Shown in pieces: positions 1 through 5,515 of a stretch of 10,041 bases of DNA. The notes beneath the pieces were generated by a model, which did not search any database, was not told where the DNA came from, and saw only the letters and a list, made by a program, of their open reading frames with translations. Where the stretch lies: positions 1 through 10,041 of the forward strand of contig JAILNP010000116.1 of assembly GCA_024691475.1 (NCBI GenBank). The letters are read 5' to 3'. The DNA comes from Denitrobacterium sp024691475. Its GTDB lineage: Bacteria > Actinomycetota > Coriobacteriia > Coriobacteriales > Eggerthellaceae. A program made the translations under genes and the position numbers. Position 1 is the stretch's first letter; every line of letters starts with the position of its first letter.

Positions 1-1
1 T

Positions 2-95
2 TGCCCGCGGATTTGCGTGAGGCTTCGCCTCCCGCTCTCCGCTGGCAACCCCGGGTTCAGCGCTTTTTGTTGCTTTCACAGTGCCCCTGCGGGCA
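2..95 (-). repeat. Hairpin element A (related to the element at 485-670)
   Basis: A 7-bp inverted repeat (TGCCCGC at 2-8, GCGGGCA at 89-95) encloses about 80 nt. Read on the minus strand, the sequence just inside the 5' arm is GGCACTGTGAAAGCAA (70-85), followed by an A-run and GCGCT. Near the 3' arm is CAGCGGAGAGCGGG (31-44). Both motifs recur in the same order and at equivalent places in element B on the plus strand, so the two are probably copies of one family. Internal small stems include GAGGC/GCCTC around 20-32. The element touches the window edge and may extend past position 1. Whether it acts as RNA or as DNA is unknown. Confidence 0.5.
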
Positions 96-101
96 TATGC
101 C

Positions 102-180
102 GGTCGACCTTGCCCATTAAGGGTTGTAGCGCCAGGGACTACCTCATTCGCAGCGAGCTGGCTTGAAGCAAGGCACGACC
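102..180. repeat. Imperfect dyad, possible structured RNA arm
   Basis: GGTCG (102-106) pairs with CGACC (176-180), and CTTGC (109-113) pairs with GCAAG (168-172). These two stacked 5-bp helices are separated by a small asymmetric internal loop (AC against GCA). Inside, GCCAG (131-135) can pair with CTGGC (158-162), and GTAG/CTAC can form a competing small stem. The nested helices suggest a folded RNA, but each helix is short and chance pairing in GC-rich DNA is possible. I do not recognise a family. Confidence 0.25.
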
Positions 181-484
181 ATGTAGGCTGCCCGACCACG
201 ATGAGTGCGGCCCTTTGTAAATCTTTTCTCTGTTGTGGCTCTTATTTGCGCTGCTGACCATCCTCTGTTGTAGCCAATTGGGTTTAAAGGTTTAAACCTT
301 CTCAGCTTCGGCAGTGCGGGCTCCGCGCAGGGGTCGTGGTCCTTTCGAGGGTTGGTTGGCTAACGAGTGCGTACCGCCTCGTGTGGGCATACGCGTTCCA
401 GCAAGACTCTTTGAGTTGCGACTATCGTTTCGTGTGATGTTGTGGGGATGGGCAATCGTGGTGGCTCCAGCCGAATCCGCAATA

Positions 485-670
485 GCGGACAGGCGGCGTC
501 CCTCCCCGAGGCACTGTGAAAGCAATCCAAAACGCGCTACGGCCCATCCCGAACAGCGCGAAGTGAATGCATGAACCAGCGAGCGCACGAGCGTAGGTTT
601 CGGCCCATGCGGGGCCGAAGCCACGTGAGCAGCGGAGCGGGTGCCTCGGGGAGGGGCACCGCCTGTCCGC
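485..670. repeat. Hairpin element B with 30-bp terminal inverted repeat
   Basis: Positions 485-514 pair with 641-670 over 30 positions: 28 Watson-Crick pairs, one G-T wobble (499/656) and one mismatch (497/658). Inside the loop are two further helices. One is an 11-bp hairpin, 596-606 with 612-622 and a 5-nt loop. The other is a 6-bp stem, CGCGCT 533-538 with AGCGCG 555-560. Just inside the left arm is GGCACTGTGAAAGCAA (510-525), and just inside the right arm is CAGCGGAGCGGG (630-641); both are shared with element A in inverted orientation. No obvious target-site duplication flanks it. It is either a MITE/REP-like repeat or a gene for a structured RNA of about 186 nt. The strand is undetermined. 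Confidence 0.6.
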
Positions 671-683
671 CCCTGGGGATACG

Positions 684-713
684 AAAAAGGGCCAACCCCG
701 AGGGGCTGGCCCT
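684..713 (-). terminator. Intrinsic terminator of the pknB operon
   Basis: On the minus strand a hairpin with the arm AGGGCCAGCCCC and its complement (688-713; one G-T pair and a very tight loop) is followed directly by a T-run (684-688 read as TTTTT). It sits about 20 nt after the pknB stop codon. This is a textbook Rho-independent terminator and marks the end of the fhaA-pknB transcription unit. Confidence 0.9.
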
Positions 714-733
714 AAAGCAATCACGCGTAGGCG

Positions 734-2689
734 TTAGTTGGAACTCGATGAGCTCGAACTGGAAGAGTTGGAGCTACTGGAGTCGCTCGACGAGCCGGAG
801 CTGCTCGAAGAGGAGCTGGAAGAGCTTGCGGGGCCCGTGCTGACGTAGATGGAGATGGACCCATCGGAGTTCTTCTTCTGGTCGATGACGACGCCCTTGG
901 CAACGGTGCTGCTGGACTGATCGACCACATGCACATCGAAGTCACTCAGCTCGGAAAGCGCTTCCGACTGGGTGAGGCCAATGACGTCGGGAACGGACTG
1001 CTGTCCCAGCGATACCACGTAGGTGACCTTGGTGCCCTTTTCGACCTTCGTGCTCTTCGAGGGGTTCTGCGAGATGATGCAGCCCTTGGCGACCGTGGTG
1101 GAATACTGGGAATCGCTCGCGCTACCCGTAAGGCCAACGGCTTCGAGTGCTTCCTTGGCTTCGGATTCCGTCATGCCGGAAAGATCGGGCACGGAAACGT
1201 TCTGAGAGCCCTTGGACAGGTAGTACGTAACGGTGGTGCCCGCGTCTACCTTCGTGCCGGCGGTAACGTCCTGGCGGGCTACCGTGCCTTCGGCGGCACT
1301 ATCGGAGTATTCGGACGTGCCTTCCTTGGCGGTGAGCCCCAGCTTGCTAAGCGCGGCTTTTGCCTGGTCGGCCGTCATGCCGGAAAGGTCGGGAACTTCG
1401 ATTTGCTCCTTGCCCTTGGAAACGTTCAGGTTCACCGTGGTGCCTTCGGCGGCCTTGGTGCCAGCCGAGGGGTCGGTGGAGACCACGTTACCCGCGGCAA
1501 CGGTATCGCTGTACACCTCGGTGGTGGTGCCCACTTCGTAGCCAGATGCCTTCAGCGTTACGGCAGCTGCCTGCGCGCTCTGGCCCGTTACGTCGGGAAC
1601 CGTGCCCTCCTTGTTGCCGGTAATGAGGAATACGGCTGCGGCGATGGCCGCAACGACAACAATGAGCAGCAAGGCTACCACGATGTTGCGATTGCGCTTC
1701 TTCTTGCGCAGCGCCTCTTCGTCGACCGCCTTCATGGTGCGCGCCGCCTGGGTGGGGGTGCCCGTAGCGCCGTCGACGGCGGGCATGACCTGCGTGCCGT
1801 CGGCTATGGGCGGCACGAATGCGCCCGCCATGACATGCGTTGCATCGGCCATGTTCACCGGGCGACCGGCAAGGTAGTCGTTCAGCGCATGCTTCATGTC
1901 GCTTACGGTGGCGAAACGCGCCAGCGGATCCTTTTCCAGGGCGCGCATGATGATCTGCTCCAGGCCAGGGTCGACCTCGGGGTTGATTTCGCTCGGCGGA
2001 ACGGGGTATTCGCTCACCTGCTTCATGGCCACGCTTACGCTGTCGGGGCCGTCGAAGGGCAGCTTGCCCGTAACGGCTTCGTACATGACCACGCCGAGCG
2101 AATAGATGTCGCTAGCGGGGGTGAGGTCTTTACCCTGCGCCTGTTCGGGCGAAATGTAATGAGCAGTGCCCAGCACGGCAGACGTCTGCTGCTTCATGGA
2201 ATTCTTCGCACGTGCGATGCCGAAGTCCATGACCTTCACGTTGCCGTCGGGCTGGACCATGATGTTCTGAGGCTTCACGTCGCGGTGAATGATGTCCTGG
2301 TTGTGTGCCACGGAAAGAGCCTGGCACACCTGGGAGCCAATTTCCGCGACTTTGCGCTGGCTAATGGCGCCGCGCTGCGTGATGGCCGTCTTCAGGTCGC
2401 TGCCGCGCACGTATTCCATGACGATGAAGTACGTATCGCCGTCGTGGCCCCAGTCGTACACATTTACGATGTAGGGGCTCTGCAGGTTGGCTGCCGATGC
2501 AGCTTCCTGGCGGAAACGCTGCGTGAAATCGGCGTCGGCGGCGTATTGGGGGAGCATGACCTTCACCGCAACGACGCGACCGAGTACGCGGTCTTGCGCG
2601 CGGTACACTTCCGCCATGCCACCGATGCCAATGCGGTCGGTGAGCTGATAGCGGTTATTGAAGACTCTGCCTACCATGTTTCCGTTCAC
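734..2689 (-). CDS. pknB: PASTA-domain serine/threonine protein kinase PknB
   Basis: Transmembrane Ser/Thr kinase of 651 aa. The cytoplasmic kinase domain (about 8-275) has a glycine loop GIGGMAEV (21-28), catalytic lysine K43 in AVK, helix-C E62, the HRDVKPQN catalytic loop (D137, K139, N142), DFG (155-157) and an activation segment with T169 before GTAHYISPEQ. A Thr-containing juxtamembrane linker (276-334) leads to one membrane segment (about 335-357) and four external PASTA repeats (about 362-426, 430-494, 498-561, 565-618). It ends in a 31-residue tail (621-651) with 26 serines, encoded by all six serine codons. PASTA kinases sense muropeptides or lipid II and control wall growth and division by phosphorylating their targets. 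I chose the GTG start at 2689 because AAAAGGAG lies 7 nt upstream; an in-frame GTG at 2710 would add 7 residues but lies upstream of that site. It is the last gene of the operon, 60 nt after the rodA-pbpA stop, with an unusual dyad in the gap. No separate PknA-like kinase lies between pbpA and pknB, unlike mycobacteria. Confidence 0.97.
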   Translation of the reverse strand: MNGNMVGRVFNNRYQLTDRIGIGGMAEVYRAQDRVLGRVVAVKVMLPQYAADADFTQRFRQEAASAANLQSPYIVNVYDWGHDGDTYFIVMEYVRGSDLKTAITQRGAISQRKVAEIGSQVCQALSVAHNQDIIHRDVKPQNIMVQPDGNVKVMDFGIARAKNSMKQQTSAVLGTAHYISPEQAQGKDLTPASDIYSLGVVMYEAVTGKLPFDGPDSVSVAMKQVSEYPVPPSEINPEVDPGLEQIIMRALEKDPLARFATVSDMKHALNDYLAGRPVNMADATHVMAGAFVPPIADGTQVMPAVDGATGTPTQAARTMKAVDEEALRKKKRNRNIVVALLLIVVVAAIAAAVFLITGNKEGTVPDVTGQSAQAAAVTLKASGYEVGTTTEVYSDTVAAGNVVSTDPSAGTKAAEGTTVNLNVSKGKEQIEVPDLSGMTADQAKAALSKLGLTAKEGTSEYSDSAAEGTVARQDVTAGTKVDAGTTVTYYLSKGSQNVSVPDLSGMTESEAKEALEAVGLTGSASDSQYSTTVAKGCIISQNPSKSTKVEKGTKVTYVVSLGQQSVPDVIGLTQSEALSELSDFDVHVVDQSSSTVAKGVVIDQKKNSDGSISIYVSTGPASSSSSSSSSSGSSSDSSSSNSSSSSSSSSN

Positions 2690-2696
2690 GTATAAA

Positions 2697-2704
2697 CTCC
2701 TTTT
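2697..2704 (-). promoter_or_regulatory. Ribosome binding site that fixes the pknB start
   Basis: AAAAGGAG on the minus strand, 7 nt before the GTG at 2689. It lies inside the coding stretch that would follow from the upstream GTG at 2710, so it favours the shorter protein. Confidence 0.8.
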
Positions 2705-2710
2705 GGGCAC

Positions 2711-2742
2711 ATGCTAGCGAGATATTACCTTAACGCTAGCAT
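2711..2742 (-). promoter_or_regulatory. Perfect 9-bp dyad in the pbpA-pknB gap
   Basis: ATGCTAGCG (2711-2719) and CGCTAGCAT (2734-2742) are perfect inverted repeats separated by 14 nt, with centres 23 bp apart. They fill most of the 60-nt gap between rodA-pbpA and pknB, just upstream of the pknB ribosome binding site. The spacer read on the minus strand contains TAATAT, a possible -10 hexamer, but no good -35 stands at the right distance. There is no T-run, so it is not a standard terminator. It could be an operator of an internal pknB promoter or an mRNA stem-loop that tunes pknB translation or processing. Function is inferred only. Confidence 0.5.
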
Positions 2743-2749
2743 ACTCCAT

Positions 2750-5515
2750 TTACAGTGCTCCTTGTACTTTCAAAGCAGTGCTTAACACATTATTTGCTCG
2801 CGTAGCGGCATTCGTAGAGCCATCGTTTTCTTCGAGAACAATGGCGATGACGACTTTGCAATCCTCGGTGGGGCCCATGCCAACGAACCAGCTGTTGTCG
2901 AGTTCCTTGTCGGTCTGGGCCGTGCCCGTTTTGCCTGCGATGTTCACGCCCGAGATAGCGGCGCCCTTGCCGGTTCCGCTTTCCACAACGCCCTGCAGCA
3001 CTTCGAGCACGCGATCGGCGGTGCTGGTGGACATGACGTTGGCGTATACGGTGGGCGAGGTCTCGCTCGCCTTTTCGCCTTCGGCGTTGTACACGCTATC
3101 TACCAGGTACGGCTGCATGATGGTGCCGCCGTTGGCAATGGCTGCGCCCACCATGGCCATCTGCAGGACGGTGGCCTGCGGGCCTGCGGCGCTTTCGTGC
3201 TCGCCTACGGGCTGGCCGACTGCGGCCCATGCGGTTTCCCACGTGGTCATTTCGCTGGGGTCGGGCATGAGCGACATCGAAAGCGGAAGCTCGAAGGCGG
3301 TGGTGTTGTTGAATCCGTACTGTTCGGCGCTACGTACCAGCAGCTCGGGGCCAATCTGAACGCCCACCTGGCCGAATACGGTGTTACTGGAGACTTCGGT
3401 AGCGCGGGCGAGGGTGATTTCGCCGTAGCTGGTGTCGTCGAAGTTGGTAACGGGCGCATTGCCGATGTCCATGCTGCCCGGTGCGTCGTACACGGTGTCC
3501 TCGCTGGCGATGCCATTCTGCAGGGCCGTGGCCAGCGTGAGCATCTTGAACGTGGAACCCGGGGCGTAGAGCGCCTGGGTCGCACGGTTGTAGAGCGCGT
3601 CGCTGGAAGCCGAATCGGTGCTGTTGGAAAGCAGGCTCTCGAATTCCGCGGCGTCGTAGGTGGGCGAGGAGGCCAGTGCCAGCACGGCGCCCGTTTCGGG
3701 GTCGAGCACGACGCAGGCGCCCGAATATCCGTCGAGCGCGTCTTGCGCGGCCTGCTGAATCTCGGAATTGATGGTGAGCTTCACGTCATTGCCGCTCGTG
3801 GAGATGCCAGCGTAGTTGTTGATGACGTCGGTCCAGGTGGCGAAGTCGGTGCTGCCGGAAAGCGTGTCGTTGCAAGCGCTTTCGATGCCGCTCGTGCCGT
3901 ACTTCGTGCTCGAATAGCCCACTACATGCGAAGCCAAAACGCCTGCGGGGTAAATGCGCGTGTACGTACCGTCTTCGTTCTGGATGCTCTGGGCCAACAC
4001 TACGCCATCGCTCGTGGAAATGGTGCCACGTTCGCGCGTGGCTTCCTTGGCGGTGGTGTGGTTGTTCGTGGAGAGGTTCTGATAGTAGTCGGCGTTGACC
4101 ACCATGAGCAGCGTGAGGTTGGCTACCAGCACGGCGAACATGAGGCAGATAACGATCATGAGGCCCGTGAGGCGCTTGCCCAGGGCAACGCGGCCCAGCA
4201 CGCCCGTTTGCGCGTGGGCGGAACCGCCGATGGCGCCGGTCATTTCGCGGCCGACGCCCGTGGCCTCGTCGCCGCATTTTAGGAGCATGCCCACGGCAAT
4301 GAAGCTAGCCAGCAGCGAAGAACCACCCTGGCTGATGAAGGGGAGCGTAAGGCCCGTAAGCGGGATGAGGCGCGTAACGCCGCCAACGATGATGAATGCC
4401 TGGAGCACGATGGAGGCCGTGAGGCCCGTGGCGATGAACGAACTTACGTCGCTCTTGGCGCGCGCGGCGGTCACGATGCCGCGCACGGCGAATGCCACGA
4501 ATAGCAGCAGCACGCCAGCGGCGCCCAGAAGGCCCGCTTCCTCGCAGATGGCGGCAAAGATGTAGTCGCTTTCCACGACGGGAATCTTGTCGCACAGACC
4601 GTTGCCGATGCCCACGCCGAAGATGCCGCCGTCGGCCATGGAGTAGATGGCCTGGCAGAGCTGGTAGCCCGTGCCCTGCGCATCGGCGAAGGGATCGAGC
4701 CACGTGCTCACGCGAATCTGCACGTGCGAGAACGCGCTGTATGCGAAAACGCCGCCGATGGCCAGCAGGATGATGGCTACGGCAATGTAGACGCGCTTGC
4801 CCGTCGTTACGTAGAGCATGGTGAGGAAGACGAAGAAGACGACCAGGGCGCTACCCAGGTCCTTCTCGAAGATGACGACGATGAGGGCCAGGCCCCACAC
4901 CAGCAGCATGGGCAGCAGCGTGCGAATGTCGGGCAGGCGCAGCGGACCCAGGCGCATGGTGAAGACCGAGAGCATCTCGCGATTTGCCGCAAGGTAGCCC
5001 GCAAGGAACAAGACGATGAGAATCTTTGCTATTTCGCCAGGCTGGAAGCTGAACGAGCCCAGGGAGAGCCAGATGCGGCTACCGGAGATTTCGGTGCCGA
5101 TGCCCGGCAGCATGGGCGAGAGCAGCAGCAGGATGCCGAAGATCATGAGGGTGTACTTGTAGTTGGCCGTGCGGTCGATGTTCTTCATGAACACGAGCAC
5201 GCCAATCATGCACACGATGCCCAGGAACAGCCACATGACCTGGCGAATCGCCATGTCGGGCGCCAGGCGCGTAATAAACGCGATGCCAATGCCCGAAAGC
5301 GCGAACGCAATGGGCAGGATGGCCGGGTCGGCTGCAGGTGCCCATTTTCGCACAGCCAGATGGGCTACGGCGAAGGAGCCGAAGATACCCAGGGGAACGC
5401 CGAGCGTTTCCACGCTGAGCGTTTGGCCCTCGTTCATGACGATCATGGCGTAGAGCAGAATGACGATGGGCGCTGCAATGAGCAGCAGCAGGAGTTCGGT
5501 GTTGCGGCGCGTCAT
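2750..5515 (-). CDS. rodA-pbpA: RodA/FtsW-PbpA fusion: SEDS glycosyltransferase joined to class B PBP
   Basis: One unbroken 921-aa frame. Residues 1-413 form a complete ten-helix SEDS protein of RodA/FtsW type: GSRIWLSLGSFSFQPGEIAK (145-164), WLDPFADAQGTGYQ (272-285, with the conserved D274), VVESDYIFAAICEEAG (313-328) and PLTGLTLPFISQGGSS (385-400). A soluble linker (414-448) leads to the PBP membrane anchor (about 449-473), a dimerisation/pedestal region and a transpeptidase domain with all three active-site motifs: S654-T-F-K657, S709-S-N711 and K862-T-G864. The SEDS half polymerises lipid II into glycan strands and the PBP half cross-links the stem peptides outside the membrane. In most bacteria, including mycobacteria (rodA and pbpA), these are separate adjacent genes. 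Here there is no stop or frame change, and I see no ribosome binding site before in-frame M425 or V439. The topology fits: the last SEDS helix should end in the cytoplasm, where the PBP N-terminus begins. The ATG overlaps the pstP stop (TAATG). A sequencing error removing a stop is the main alternative, but none is suggested. Confidence 0.93.
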   Translation of the reverse strand: MTRRNTELLLLLIAAPIVILLYAMIVMNEGQTLSVETLGVPLGIFGSFAVAHLAVRKWAPAADPAILPIAFALSGIGIAFITRLAPDMAIRQVMWLFLGIVCMIGVLVFMKNIDRTANYKYTLMIFGILLLLSPMLPGIGTEISGSRIWLSLGSFSFQPGEIAKILIVLFLAGYLAANREMLSVFTMRLGPLRLPDIRTLLPMLLVWGLALIVVIFEKDLGSALVVFFVFLTMLYVTTGKRVYIAVAIILLAIGGVFAYSAFSHVQIRVSTWLDPFADAQGTGYQLCQAIYSMADGGIFGVGIGNGLCDKIPVVESDYIFAAICEEAGLLGAAGVLLLFVAFAVRGIVTAARAKSDVSSFIATGLTASIVLQAFIIVGGVTRLIPLTGLTLPFISQGGSSLLASFIAVGMLLKCGDEATGVGREMTGAIGGSAHAQTGVLGRVALGKRLTGLMIVICLMFAVLVANLTLLMVVNADYYQNLSTNNHTTAKEATRERGTISTSDGVVLAQSIQNEDGTYTRIYPAGVLASHVVGYSSTKYGTSGIESACNDTLSGSTDFATWTDVINNYAGISTSGNDVKLTINSEIQQAAQDALDGYSGACVVLDPETGAVLALASSPTYDAAEFESLLSNSTDSASSDALYNRATQALYAPGSTFKMLTLATALQNGIASEDTVYDAPGSMDIGNAPVTNFDDTSYGEITLARATEVSSNTVFGQVGVQIGPELLVRSAEQYGFNNTTAFELPLSMSLMPDPSEMTTWETAWAAVGQPVGEHESAAGPQATVLQMAMVGAAIANGGTIMQPYLVDSVYNAEGEKASETSPTVYANVMSTSTADRVLEVLQGVVESGTGKGAAISGVNIAGKTGTAQTDKELDNSWFVGMGPTEDCKVVIAIVLEENDGSTNAATRANNVLSTALKVQGAL

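Larger units (their letters stand above)
1..683. other. Gene-free region with extensive inverted-repeat structure
   Basis: I see no credible protein gene here. The open frames are short, overlap one another on both strands, and give arginine/proline-rich translations with no recognisable domain. The stretch contains two related hairpin elements (about 2-95 and 485-670), an imperfect dyad at 102-180, an AT-richer patch around 215-300, a 12-nt direct repeat with one mismatch (228-239 and 263-274), and a GGTTTAAA direct repeat that runs into a 10-bp palindrome at 281-298. I looked for tRNA, 5S rRNA, tmRNA, RNase P RNA, small SRP RNA and common riboswitch signatures and found none that held. It lies downstream of the pknB terminator, so it is not part of that operon's coding content. 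It could hold one or more unrecognised structured RNAs or small repeat elements. Confidence 0.6.

Noticed and set aside
370..400. Possible T-box-like motif (TGCGTACCGC)
   Set aside because: The conserved TGGTACCGCG core is not matched, there is no specifier stem that I can identify, and no amino-acid gene lies downstream on the plus strand.
541..570. Sequence reminiscent of a 5S rRNA core (CCCATCCCGAAC then GAAGTGAA)
   Set aside because: The spacing is wrong, the rest of the 5S sequence and its terminal helix do not follow, and the enclosing 30-bp stem gives a 186-nt unit, too long for 5S rRNA.
1..683. CRISPR array, tRNA, tmRNA, RNase P or cobalamin riboswitch in the gene-free region
   Set aside because: There are no regular direct repeats with spacers, and none of the diagnostic conserved motifs of these RNAs was found on either strand.
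422..724. Minus-strand open frame of 100 codons across the hairpin element and terminator
   Set aside because: It runs through the operon terminator and the inverted repeat and has no domain or ribosome binding site. Similar spurious frames arise from repeats.
929..2695. Long plus-strand open frame of 588 codons opposite pknB
   Set aside because: It is a shadow of the high-GC pknB gene. The minus-strand product has full kinase and PASTA motifs, while the plus-strand translation has no recognisable domain.
2690..2710. Upstream GTG start of pknB at 2710
   Set aside because: The strong AAAAGGAG site lies downstream of this codon and is spaced correctly for the GTG at 2689.
4241..4243. Internal ATG (M425 of the fusion) as a separate pbpA start
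   Set aside because: No ribosome binding site stands at usable distance, the nearest GAGG is 20 nt away, and there is no stop codon for an upstream rodA.
3197..4282. Plus-strand open frame of 361 codons opposite the PBP domain
   Set aside because: Antisense shadow of the transpeptidase coding region, with Gly/Val/Arg-rich low-information translation.
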